Below are positions 1 to 7,567 of a stretch of 38,049 nucleotides of DNA, piece by piece. Source of the DNA: Streptomyces sp. DI166. Its GTDB lineage: Bacteria > Actinomycetota > Actinomycetes > Streptomycetales > Streptomycetaceae. The position numbers were made by a program, and so were the translations under genes. The stretch is taken from NCBI RefSeq assembly GCF_900091315.1, contig NZ_FLSP01000085.1, forward strand, positions 1 to 38,049. The letters are read 5' to 3'. The notes below the pieces were generated by a model. The model was not told the origin of the DNA. It did no database searches and saw only the letters and a program-made list of their open reading frames with translations. Within the stretch, counting starts at the first letter, position 1; each line of letters opens with the position of its first letter.

Positions 1-1329
1 CCCAGCCCTGGGCCGGACCGGAGCAGCAGCCCGCGGCGCCCTCCTGGCCCACCCCGGAGACCCCCTCCCCAGCCCCTCCCGCCGGAGACCCCGTCCTACG
101 ACGACGGCGGCGCGGGAGCGCTTCCCCCGGCCACCCCCTACGGGGACCAGACCGGCTCCTACGGGGACCAGACCGGCTCCTACGGCGACCAGGGCGCGGG
201 AGCGCTGCCCCCGGCCGTTCCGAACAGCACCCAGGGCGCCTCGGCGTTTCCGTCCGCCGGTCCCTTCGGTGACGAGGGCGCCACCCAGTACATCCCGCCC
301 GTCGTCGACGAGGCCGCCACGCAGTACATACCCCCGGTGGGCGGCGGAGCCCTGCCGCCCGAGATCACCCCGGAGTCGCCCGGCGAGAGCACGACCGTGC
401 TGGGCCGGGTCCCGAGGAACGCGGCCCCGGCCCCGGCGGCCCCCGGCCCGGACGCCGAGCCCACCCAGCTCATCCCGCCCGTCCCCGCGGCGGACGGCGA
501 GCGGCAGCCGCCCGCCGAGTTCGACAACCTCTTCCGCAGCGAGGGCGGCGCCCGGCCCCAGCCCGCCGGTGCCACCCAGCAGCTGCCCCGCTTCCAGCAG
601 CCGCAGGCACAGTCCCAGCGGCAGCAGCCCCCGTTCATCCCGCGCCGGGAGACGCACGACGAGGAGCCCCGCCGCGGCAGCGGCCGTACCGGGTCGCGGG
701 TGCCGCTCTTCGCGGCCGTCGGCGTCGGGATCGCCGTCCTCGGCATCGGCGCGGGCGCCCTGATGGGCAGCGGCGGCGGTGACGGGGGCGACGACGACAG
801 CAAGACGGTCGCCGCGGCGGCCTCGGCGAGCGAGTCCGCCTCCGCGTCCCCGTCGCCTTCCGTGGACCCCGTGCAGCAGCAGGCCGTCGAGCTGGACAAG
901 CTGCTTGCGGTCAGCGGCAACAGCCGGACCATGGTGATCAACGCGGTCTCCGACGTGAAGTCGTGCACCAACCTCGGCCAGGCCGCCAAGGACCTCAGGG
1001 ACGCGGCCAAGCAGCGCAACGACCTGGTGACCAAGCTGTCCGAGCTGTCCGTGGACAAGCTGCCGCAGAACGCCGAGCTGACCACGGCCCTCACCAAGGC
1101 CTGGGAGGCGTCCGCGTCGGCCGACAACCACTACGCGGCCTGGGCCGACCAGGTCGCGCAGCGCCGGGGCAAGATGTGCAAGAAGGGGCAGGCCAGGACC
1201 ACCCCGCAGACCGCGGCCGGCAACCGGGAGAGCGGCACGGCCAGCACCGAGAAGAACAAGGCCGCGGGCCTGTGGAACTCCATCGCCAAGCAGTACGGCC
1301 TCACCGAGCGCACGGCGACCCAGCTCTGA
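1..1329 (+). CDS. Proline-rich single-pass membrane protein, 3' part only
   Basis: The gene enters from the left edge and ends at TGA 1327-1329, so its start is not in the window. The first part of the visible product is a proline/glycine-rich cytoplasmic-looking region. It carries short repeats: YGDQTGS, and ATQYIPPV twice with a variant PTQLIPPV. One hydrophobic segment follows (VPLFAAVGVGIAVLGIGAGAL, about bases 700-765), then an acidic Ser/Ala linker and a soluble, Lys/Ala-rich C-terminal domain with two cysteines (CTNLG, MCKKG). I do not recognise a named family. The layout of disordered N-terminus, one helix and external domain is common in actinobacterial envelope proteins. In bases 3-75 another frame looks at least as protein-like as the frame used here, so the first 25 residues are uncertain. 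Confidence 0.75.
   Translation, partial: PSPGPDRSSSPRRPPGPPRRPPPQPLPPETPSYDDGGAGALPPATPYGDQTGSYGDQTGSYGDQGAGALPPAVPNSTQGASAFPSAGPFGDEGATQYIPPVVDEAATQYIPPVGGGALPPEITPESPGESTTVLGRVPRNAAPAPAAPGPDAEPTQLIPPVPAADGERQPPAEFDNLFRSEGGARPQPAGATQQLPRFQQPQAQSQRQQPPFIPRRETHDEEPRRGSGRTGSRVPLFAAVGVGIAVLGIGAGALMGSGGGDGGDDDSKTVAAAASASESASASPSPSVDPVQQQAVELDKLLAVSGNSRTMVINAVSDVKSCTNLGQAAKDLRDAAKQRNDLVTKLSELSVDKLPQNAELTTALTKAWEASASADNHYAAWADQVAQRRGKMCKKGQARTTPQTAAGNRESGTASTEKNKAAGLWNSIAKQYGLTERTATQL
139..192 (+). repeat. 21-bp tandem repeat (YGDQTGS)
   Basis: Two exact copies of a 21-base unit (139-159 and 160-180) and a partial third (181-192) lie inside the proline-rich gene and encode YGDQTGS-YGDQTGS-YGDQ. 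The unit length is a multiple of three, so copy-number change would keep the frame. Confidence 0.85.
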
Positions 1330-1345
1330 CCGGCCGGCCCGCGGG

Positions 1346-2653
1346 TCAGCGCAGCTCGGCCCGCTGAAGGGTCTTCGTCACGTCGACGAATCCCGTGCGG
1401 GCCGACACCAGCCGCCCGCCGCGGACCACCTGGAGCGTCACCTCGGCGTTGACCAGCTGCGGCAGGCCGACCGCGGCGAAGGTCTCGGAGTAATCCCAGC
1501 TCAGCTCAGGCGTGAGCCCGCCGGTGTCGATGCTCAGGCCGTTGTCGAGGGCCCGGCGCACCGAGCGGGCGGTCACCTCGCCGTCGCCGATGGACTCGAT
1601 CGCGGCCCGCAGGACGGTGCAGGCGATCCAGGTCGTCTGCACTCCGGCGTCCGCGGGGTCGATGCGGTTGTCGCCGAAGGCGTGCGTGTTGATCACCTTC
1701 TTCATCCCGTCCCAGCGCTTGTCGCTCGCCACCGGGTACCAGCCGGTGATGTACGCGCCCTCGTAAGGCCCGGACTTCCCGCCGGAGGCGTTGATCACGG
1801 TCTGGTCGACGCTGCCCAGCACGGTCGCCGTGCGCACCCCGGAGTCCTCGCCGCGGCGCCGAAAGGAGTCCATGAAGGTGCTGGTGCGGTCCCCGAGCGC
1901 GGGTACCACGCAGCCGGGGCGGGCCGGGTCGGCGGAGGCGTGCTCCAGCGCCCGCTGCGACGGCGCCGCGTACTCGGTGGCGTCCTCCGCCGCCAGCACG
2001 TCCCGCACCTCGGCGTGGCCGCCCGCCGAGAGCCCCGAGTTCAGCACCGGGGCCAGTTCGTCGCCCGCGATGCTGTCGGGCCGTACCAGCGACACCGGAC
2101 CGCACTTGTCGGCCAGTTCCCGGCCCAGGCCCGCCAGCAGGCTGGGCTGGCCGCCGTTGACCGGGTAGGAGAGCGGGCTGGTGAACTCGGCGGCGGTCAG
2201 GCCGTAGCCGCCGATGTAGGGGATGCCCGCGCTCTCCAGGGTGGGGAAGAAGGAGTCGGCGTGCTGGCTGTAGGAGCCGACGACGGCGACCGCGCCCTCG
2301 TCCACGGCGCGCTCGGCGCACTTCGCGGCGGCGACGCTGTCGTTGCGCTCGTTGCAGTTCAGGACGCGCAGTTCACGGCCGTTCAGCCCGCCCCTGGAGT
2401 TGATCCAGCGCGCGTACGCCAGCGCCAGGGCGGGCATGCCGGGCTTGTTGGTGGCGTCGGTGTCCTGCGGCGCCCAGGTCATCACGGTGATCGTGCCGTC
2501 GTCCCCGTCGCCCCCCGTGACACCGGGGACGACCCCGCAGCCGACGGCGAGCGACGCTCCCACGAGCAGCGCCACCGCTCTGCCCACGGTGGCTCGGACG
2601 GGGCGCGGGAACGCGCGGGAACGGGAACTGCTGATGCCATGCCTGCCGGTCAT
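1346..2653 (-). CDS. Branched-chain amino-acid-type ABC substrate-binding lipoprotein (Peripla_BP_6 family)
   Basis: A 435-residue protein starting at ATG 2653 (MTGRHGISSS). It has a basic N-region, a hydrophobic stretch and a lipobox-like LAVGC, so it is probably a lipid-anchored solute receptor on the outside of the membrane. The body resembles LivJ-like receptors: TITVMTWAPQDTDATNKPG, then ALAYARWINSRGGLNGRELRV, and a central AVVGSYSQHADSFFPTLESAGIPYIGG segment. No permease or ATPase gene is adjacent, so it is an orphan receptor whose ligand and partners are unknown. It is divergent from the SCO4402-family gene, with 117 bp between them. An in-frame GTG two codons upstream could also serve as the start. 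Confidence 0.85.
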   Translation of the reverse strand: MTGRHGISSSRSRAFPRPVRATVGRAVALLVGASLAVGCGVVPGVTGGDGDDGTITVMTWAPQDTDATNKPGMPALALAYARWINSRGGLNGRELRVLNCNERNDSVAAAKCAERAVDEGAVAVVGSYSQHADSFFPTLESAGIPYIGGYGLTAAEFTSPLSYPVNGGQPSLLAGLGRELADKCGPVSLVRPDSIAGDELAPVLNSGLSAGGHAEVRDVLAAEDATEYAAPSQRALEHASADPARPGCVVPALGDRTSTFMDSFRRRGEDSGVRTATVLGSVDQTVINASGGKSGPYEGAYITGWYPVASDKRWDGMKKVINTHAFGDNRIDPADAGVQTTWIACTVLRAAIESIGDGEVTARSVRRALDNGLSIDTGGLTPELSWDYSETFAAVGLPQLVNAEVTLQVVRGGRLVSARTGFVDVTKTLQRAELR

Positions 2654-2770
2654 GGGCACGCACGATTCCGTCACACGGCCAACCGGAGCGTCACTGACGG
2701 TCAAGGGAAGGTGACGCGCAGGTGAATTGAGGGGGCCGGTGCGGGCGATGCGCGAAAGAACGTACGATCG

Positions 2771-3271
2771 ATGACCGTGCAAGGCTCGGAGAACTCTTCC
2801 CGTCGTGGCCGTCGCTCCTCCACCATGGGCGGCATGCCACTGAACGACATGCCGTGGTGGCGCTGGCGCAGCAATGTGCGCTCCGCGCTGCACATGCTCT
2901 CCGACCCCGTCTTCCAGCGGGACGTCTGGCTGGCCGGCGTCGACGGCTACGGTGACGTCACCGACGCCGTCTACCGCCTGGTCGAGGACACCTGGCTGGA
3001 CAACTGGTCCGCCGAGAAGTACGTCGGCACGATCTTCCGGGACTCCCAGGAGGCGGCGCTCGTCGACACCGCCGTGCTGCGGGTGCTGCGGATCATGCAC
3101 CAGGTCGGCCCCGACGCCCCGGTCGCCACGTACCTGGAGAACCCGGGGTGGCCGGACGCGGTGCGCGCGGCGCGGGACGCGCACGTGCGGATGGCGACGA
3201 GCGACGGGGAGGACCCGGACGCCCCGCCGCGGACCCTGGAAGTGCTGCGGATCATGACGAGGTCCGCGTAG
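2771..3271 (+). CDS. SCO4402-family protein, unknown function
   Basis: Up to 166 residues. The conserved part (MGGMPLNDMPWWRWRSNVRS onward, ending LEVLRIMTRSA) matches what I remember of the SCO4402 family, a small soluble Streptomyces protein of unknown role. No signal peptide or membrane helix is visible. The protein is rich in Asp/Glu/Arg and probably alpha-helical. The start is uncertain. A -10-like TACGAT sits at 2763-2768, only two bases before ATG 2771; if it is used, translation would begin further in, and ATG 2825 (MGGMPLN) is the best alternative. It lies just upstream of purU in the same direction, but no functional link is evident. Confidence 0.8.
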   Translation: MTVQGSENSSRRGRRSSTMGGMPLNDMPWWRWRSNVRSALHMLSDPVFQRDVWLAGVDGYGDVTDAVYRLVEDTWLDNWSAEKYVGTIFRDSQEAALVDTAVLRVLRIMHQVGPDAPVATYLENPGWPDAVRAARDAHVRMATSDGEDPDAPPRTLEVLRIMTRSA

Positions 3272-3330
3272 CGGTTCGGGTTCTGGGACGGCCGTGATCG
3301 CAGGGCCCCGACTGTGGGACCCTGTGCTGC

Positions 3331-4212
3331 ATGAACGAGCAGTCCACCCGAGCCGCCGCCCCGAGCGACCAGTACGTCCTCACCCTGTCCTGCCCCGACA
3401 AGCAGGGCATCGTGCACGCCGTGTCGAGCTACCTCTTCATGACCGGCTGCAACATCGAGGACAGCCAGCAGTTCGGGGACCACGACACGGGTCTGTTCTT
3501 CATGCGCGTCCACTTCTCGGCGGAGGCGCCGGTGACGGTGGACAAGCTGCGGGCGAGCTTCGCGGCGATCGGTGACTCCTTCCAGATGGACTGGCAGATC
3601 AACCGGGCCGACGAGAAGATGCGCATCGTCCTGATGGTCTCCAAGTTCGGGCACTGCCTGAACGACCTGCTCTTCCGGGCGCGGATCGGGGCGCTGCCGG
3701 TGGAGATCGCGGCGGTGGTCTCCAACCACACCGACTTCGCCGAGCTGGTGGGCTCGTACAACATTCCCTTCCATCACATCCCGGTGACCAGGGACACCAA
3801 GCCGCAGGCCGAGGCGCGGCTGCTGGAGCTGGTGCGCGAGCAGGACGTCGAACTGGTCGTCCTCGCCCGCTACATGCAGGTCCTCTCGGACGACCTGTGC
3901 AAGCAGCTGAGCGGGCGGATCATCAACATCCACCACTCCTTCCTGCCGAGCTTCAAGGGCGCGAAGCCGTACCACCAGGCGCATGCGCGGGGTGTGAAGC
4001 TGATCGGGGCGACCGCGCACTACGTCACCGCGGACCTGGACGAGGGGCCGATCATCGAGCAGGAGGTCGAGCGGGTGGGCCACGATGTCACTCCGGACCA
4101 GCTCGTGGCGATCGGGCGGGATGTGGAGTGCCAGGCGCTGGCGCGGGCCGTGAAGTGGCATGCCGAGCGGAGGATTCTGCTGAACGGCCGACGTACGGTC
4201 GTGTTCGCCTAG
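3331..4212 (+). CDS. purU: Formyltetrahydrofolate deformylase
   Basis: A 293-residue cytoplasmic enzyme hydrolysing 10-formyl-tetrahydrofolate to formate and tetrahydrofolate, which balances the one-carbon pool and can supply formate for purine synthesis. An N-terminal ACT-type regulatory domain spans about residues 11-90 (VLTLSCPDKQGIVHAVSSYL). The formyltransferase-fold catalytic domain follows (KMRIVLMVSKFGHCLNDLLF to the end). The catalytic signature is visible: Asn and His in INIHHSFLPSFKG, then the conserved Asp in ADLDEGPIIEQEVERV. Length fits the PurU family. It starts at ATG 3331 without a clear Shine-Dalgarno sequence. It is convergent with the anti-sigma gene, with a repeat-like element in the gap. 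Confidence 0.95.
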   Translation: MNEQSTRAAAPSDQYVLTLSCPDKQGIVHAVSSYLFMTGCNIEDSQQFGDHDTGLFFMRVHFSAEAPVTVDKLRASFAAIGDSFQMDWQINRADEKMRIVLMVSKFGHCLNDLLFRARIGALPVEIAAVVSNHTDFAELVGSYNIPFHHIPVTRDTKPQAEARLLELVREQDVELVVLARYMQVLSDDLCKQLSGRIINIHHSFLPSFKGAKPYHQAHARGVKLIGATAHYVTADLDEGPIIEQEVERVGHDVTPDQLVAIGRDVECQALARAVKWHAERRILLNGRRTVVFA

Positions 4213-4213
4213 C

Positions 4214-4292
4214 GGCTCGGGGGGTTCGGTTCGGGGGCGGATGCGGGTTCGTGGGGGCTGCTCGCGCAGTTCCCCGCGCCCCTGAGAGGTAC
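4214..4292. repeat. Dispersed Streptomyces intergenic repeat-like element
   Basis: The convergent gap after purU holds G-rich tracts and then the core CGCGCAGTTCCCCGCGCCCC (4263-4282). I recall this core as a very common intergenic sequence in Streptomyces genomes. CTGC/GCAG can pair around the core, and flanking G and C runs can extend the structure, so it may help terminate both converging transcripts. The family assignment is from memory and not from a search. Confidence 0.5.
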
Positions 4293-4321
4293 CTCAAGTG
4301 GACGGACCTTCCAGCCAGCCC

Positions 4322-5635
4322 CTACATCCGGCTCAACGACGCCACCGAGAACAGCACGTCCCGGATCGCGTCCCGGTCGCCGTCCTGACCTGCCGCCGCC
4401 TCCTCCGGAGGCACATGCCCGGCGGCCAGGTGGCAGAACTCCACCCCGTCCAACGCCACATGCGCCACCTCGCGCGGGGCGATGCCAAGGGCGGGTGCCG
4501 GTTCCAGGGGGATCACCCACTCGCCCCCGCCCGAGCCCTCGATCTCCAGCCGCAGGCTGCGCCCCCGCGCGGGGGCGCAGAGACCCGCCTCGCGGCGCCG
4601 GGCCAGCGCGGTCGGGAGCATGCGGGCCGCGAGGTCGATCATGTCGTGCAGGTGGCGGCCGGACGGCGGCTCGTACGGATAGTCGACGGCGTCCGCGATG
4701 TCCCCCGCGTGCACCCAGCACTCGAACGCCCGGTCCAGCATCGCGTCGCGCAGTGACAGCTCGAAGTCGCCGTAGGAGACGGGCAGCGCGCCCGCCGGGC
4801 CGCCGGTGAAGGAGACCGTGCGGACCAGGTCGTGGCTCTGTTCCCGCCAGGGCCCGCGCACCGAGCGGGTGGGCGGGAAGTGCGCGGCGCCCCAGTACGC
4901 CTCCGTCCGGGACGCGGGCGTGGGCCGCTTGGCGGGGACCTCGCCGAGCGGGTCGTCGAGGCCGAGGGCGACTGCGACCAGGCCGTCGACGGTGAGCAGG
5001 TGCGCGATCACCCCGGCGACCGTCGTACGGCGGCTGGTGGCCTTGTCGGCCCGGAACCAGCGCAGCCGTACGGGCGCGTGCCACTCGGCGTCCCCGAAGT
5101 CCTGGAGCAGCGCGTCGAGCCGGGCCGTCTCCGCGTCGTACGCCGACGCCCAGCCCGGTACCGGGATGCGCGGCGGGCGGCGCTCCAGGCAGCCCTCCAG
5201 GACCCGGGTGCGCAGGGCGGGGTCCAGGTCGAGGCTCTCGGCGGGGTGCAGCAGGCCCACGGCCTCGCGCAGCCGCAGCGCCTCCTCGGCGCAGGCGCCG
5301 CACTCCCCGAGGTGCGCCTCCACGGCGAGGGACTCCTCCGGCGAGCAGGCGGCCAGCGCCCACGCGCCGAGCAGGGACTTCAGCACGGGGTGGGCCAGGA
5401 CGAGCGGCTGCTGCCGGACCACTTCGGGCAGCGGCCTGCCGGTGTCCTCGACGGAGGCGCGGGGCAGCGGTATGCGCGGCGGGCCGGCGGGGCCGGGGCG
5501 CGCGCTGTCACTGCTGTCGCCGTGCTCGTACGTGGGCTCCTCGTCCTTCCCGTGCTCCTCGTCCTTCTTTCCGTGCTCCTCGTGCCCGTCGCCCCCCTCG
5601 TGGTCGTACGCCCCGGACCAGTCCGCGTCGTTCAC
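4322..5635 (-). CDS. Zinc-finger anti-sigma factor fused to a mycothiol-dependent maleylpyruvate isomerase-like (MDMPI/DinB) domain
   Basis: A 437-residue protein. The GTG start (5633-5635) overlaps the sigma-factor stop by 4 bases (GTGA), so the two are translationally coupled and probably a cognate pair. Residues about 10-40 form a His/Glu/Asp/Lys-rich tail. Near residue 110 the sequence EAHLGECGACAEE gives the HxxxCxxC zinc-binding anti-sigma (ZAS) motif. The rest looks like an MDMPI domain: a region ending TTVAGVIAHLLTVDGLVA, a helix with CWVHAGDIADAV, and a C-terminal domain ending VLFSVASLSRM. There is no membrane helix, so sensing is likely cytoplasmic. Whether the MDMPI part still binds mycothiol or a metal cannot be told from sequence. 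Confidence 0.85.
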   Translation of the reverse strand: MNDADWSGAYDHEGGDGHEEHGKKDEEHGKDEEPTYEHGDSSDSARPGPAGPPRIPLPRASVEDTGRPLPEVVRQQPLVLAHPVLKSLLGAWALAACSPEESLAVEAHLGECGACAEEALRLREAVGLLHPAESLDLDPALRTRVLEGCLERRPPRIPVPGWASAYDAETARLDALLQDFGDAEWHAPVRLRWFRADKATSRRTTVAGVIAHLLTVDGLVAVALGLDDPLGEVPAKRPTPASRTEAYWGAAHFPPTRSVRGPWREQSHDLVRTVSFTGGPAGALPVSYGDFELSLRDAMLDRAFECWVHAGDIADAVDYPYEPPSGRHLHDMIDLAARMLPTALARRREAGLCAPARGRSLRLEIEGSGGGEWVIPLEPAPALGIAPREVAHVALDGVEFCHLAAGHVPPEEAAAGQDGDRDAIRDVLFSVASLSRM

Positions 5636-6204
5636 ACCGCGCCCCCGTATCCCGGCGGGGCGCCGACGTCGTGGGCGGTGGAGAGCAACTGCAGGCCCAG
5701 GCGGAGCCGGCGGCGGGCCTCGTCCTCGGTGACGCCGAGGTCGGAGGCGGTCTGGCGGTAGTCGCGGCGCTGGAAGTAGGCCAGCTCCAGGGCGGCGCGC
5801 AGCGGCGCCGGCATGGCCTGGACGATGTAGTCGGCGCGGGCGGCGACCGAGGCGCGCTGCACCTTGCGCTCCAGGTCCTCGGGGGTGCCGTGGCCGCCCC
5901 GGGCCAGCGCCGCGCTCTCGGTGTCGCGCAGGCGCTGCACGGCGAACCGGTGCGTGAGATCGGCCACCCAGGAGCGCAGGGGCCCCTGCTTGGGGTCGTA
6001 GGCGTCGGGGTGCTCCCAGACGTGGGCGAAGACCTGGCGGGTGATGGCGTCGGCGCCGCGCTCGTCGCCGAGGACGGTGTGGGCCAGGCCGTGGACCAGC
6101 GAGGCGAACCGGTCGTAGAGCTCGCCGAGGGCGGCGGCCTCGCCGCGTGCGAGACGCTGCTGCATCTTGCGGTCCCAGCGGGGCGGTGCGTCCTTCTTCG
6201 CCAT
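5632..6204 (-). CDS. ECF-type RNA polymerase sigma factor
   Basis: A 190-residue group 4 sigma factor. Region 2 spans about residues 25-100 (LGELYDRFASLVHGLAHTVL, then ITRQVFAHVWEHPDAYDPKQ and GPLRSWVADLTHRFAVQRLR). Region 4 spans about 130-180 (MPAPLRAALELAYFQRRDYR, QTASDLGVTEDEARRRLRLG). It has no regions 1, 3.1 or 3.2. ATG 6204 is chosen because GGAGAGGAGGGG lies just upstream. It directs RNA polymerase to an unknown set of promoters, and the coupled downstream gene is its likely anti-sigma factor. No clear copy of an ECF promoter was recognised upstream, so autoregulation could not be judged. Confidence 0.9.
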   Translation of the reverse strand: MAKKDAPPRWDRKMQQRLARGEAAALGELYDRFASLVHGLAHTVLGDERGADAITRQVFAHVWEHPDAYDPKQGPLRSWVADLTHRFAVQRLRDTESAALARGGHGTPEDLERKVQRASVAARADYIVQAMPAPLRAALELAYFQRRDYRQTASDLGVTEDEARRRLRLGLQLLSTAHDVGAPPGYGGAV

Positions 6205-6529
6205 CCGGTCCCCTCCTCTCCTGCCCCTCGTCCTGCGGCCCGTGCCCTGGTCAAGCCTGCTGCCACCGTGCTGTCGAATGTAGTCGGCACCTGTGACAGC
6301 GCACGCCCCTTTGTCGCAATGTGCGCCCCCTGGGAGGTCCTGGGTGGTAGTGAACCGTCGCCTACCCGGTCAACTCCTGATCGAACAAGACTGGAGACGA
6401 CTGAAACAAGCCTCTTTGCGATCCTTTCTGTTTCTGGCCCGGTGTTTCAGGGCACCCCCGCTGGGCAGCCGCGCTGCAAGGAAGTTGAGGGACGGCTTCC
6501 GTTTGCGGGGTTTCCGGCGAGCGAAGGGC
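6205..6529. other. Divergent intergenic region between the sigma factor and STAS genes
   Basis: These 325 bases contain no convincing gene. The part near the sigma gene carries its ribosome-binding site. The middle is less GC-rich than its surroundings (around 6345-6440, with TTGCGATCC and TTTCTGTTTC stretches), as expected for promoters on either strand. I could not fix a -35/-10 pair with confidence. Confidence 0.5.
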
Positions 6530-6910
6530 ATGGCGGTGGCGTTCAAGGTGACCTGCGGGGAGCAGGGCGGGTGGGCCGTGCTGCGTGTGTCGGGGGAGCT
6601 GGACCTGGTGACCTCGCCGGTGCTGCGCCAGCGCGTGCACGACGAGGTGGCCGAGGGCCGCCACAGCCTCGTGCTCGATCTGTCCGAGGTGTTCTTCTGC
6701 GACTCCAGCGGGGTCGGCGTGCTGATCGCGGCCCGCCGTCTGGTGCGCTCCTGCCGGGGGCGGCTGCGGCTGATCCTGCCCGCGCACGGCGCGGTGGAGG
6801 GCTCCCACGTCAACCGGGTCCTCGGCGCCCTGGGCGTACGGCGGCTGTTCGACGTCCACCCCGACCTGGACTCCGCCACCGACGAGACCTCGGGCCCGCT
6901 GTCGGCGTAG
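6530..6910 (+). CDS. STAS-domain anti-sigma factor antagonist
   Basis: A 126-residue protein starting at ATG 6530, preceded by GAAGG. The reading frame stays open upstream to 6293, but that part is not STAS-like. The single domain resembles SpoIIAA/RsbV: LRVSGELDLVTSPVLRQRVH, then LVLDLSEVFFCDSSGVGVLI. The DSSG motif holds the serine normally phosphorylated by the partner anti-sigma kinase. Unphosphorylated STAS proteins bind that kinase and free its sigma factor. The nearest possible partner in the window is the RsbW-like ATPase at 11688-12164. It is divergent from the ECF sigma operon, but ECF factors are not usually controlled by STAS proteins, so any link is only positional. Confidence 0.9.
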   Translation: MAVAFKVTCGEQGGWAVLRVSGELDLVTSPVLRQRVHDEVAEGRHSLVLDLSEVFFCDSSGVGVLIAARRLVRSCRGRLRLILPAHGAVEGSHVNRVLGALGVRRLFDVHPDLDSATDETSGPLSA

Positions 6911-7054
6911 ACGGGGTGTTGCGGCGCCACGCCGGTGTCCCGAAATTCCCCCGGTCTTGGCACAACCGCCGCTTTCTCGCTCCCCGGCGGCCCCCGGCGT
7001 CGTACGCTCCGTGCCAGAAGCACCCCACGTGACGTAAAGGCGGCACGAAAAGAC

Positions 7055-7567
7055 ATGGTCAGCAGCGAGTACGAGGGCAGGATCGCCGCCCGGTTCGCCA
7101 CCTTCGACCAGGACGGCAACGGCTATATCGACCGTGCCGACTTCAACGCGGCCGCCAAGGCCGTGCTGGCGGAGTTCGGCACGGCGGCCCGGTCCGACAA
7201 GGGGCAGGCGCTGTACGGCGGCGCCGAGGCGTTCTGGCAGGGCATGGCGGGCATAGCGGACCGGGACGGCGACCAGCGCATCACGCGGGACGAGTTCGTG
7301 GGCGGCGCGGTCAAGCGGCTGCGCGACAACCCCGACCGGTTCGCCGAGATCGCCCGCCCCTTCCTGCACGCGGCGCTCGCGGTCGCCGACTCGGACGGCG
7401 ACGGGGCGGCCACCGTGGCCGAAACCGTGCGGGTCCTGGCCGCCCTGGGCGTGAAGGCCGACATCGCCGAGGCGGCCGCCGCCACGCTCGACGCCGACCG
7501 CGACGGGAGGGTGGAGGAGTCCGAGGTCGTGACCGCCTTCGCCCGCTACTTCACGGTCCCCGAGTAG
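7055..7567 (+). CDS. Four-EF-hand calcium-binding protein (calerythrin-like)
   Basis: A 170-residue soluble protein with four EF-hand loops, visible as DQDGNGYIDRAD, DRDGDQRITRDE, DSDGDGAATVAE and DADRDGRVEESE. Each has acidic residues at positions 1, 3, 5 and 12 where calcium is bound; loop 2 has Gln rather than Gly at position 6. Length and arrangement match calerythrin and sarcoplasmic calcium-binding-like proteins of actinomycetes, which are probably calcium buffers or sensors. It starts at ATG 7055, with AAAGG at 7036-7040 upstream. Its last 22 bases overlap, tail to tail, the end of the acyl-CoA ligase gene on the other strand. Confidence 0.92.
   Translation: MVSSEYEGRIAARFATFDQDGNGYIDRADFNAAAKAVLAEFGTAARSDKGQALYGGAEAFWQGMAGIADRDGDQRITRDEFVGGAVKRLRDNPDRFAEIARPFLHAALAVADSDGDGAATVAETVRVLAALGVKADIAEAAAATLDADRDGRVEESEVVTAFARYFTVPE

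Noticed and set aside
2683..2710. CTGACGGTCAAGG as another copy of the TetR operator
   Set aside because: Only one arm is present. The second arm (CGTCAG) is missing, and the neighbouring gene is not part of the pathway.
3200..3331. Riboswitch or T-box upstream of purU
   Set aside because: Only about 60 bases separate the genes, and no conserved folate, glycine or T-box elements are visible.
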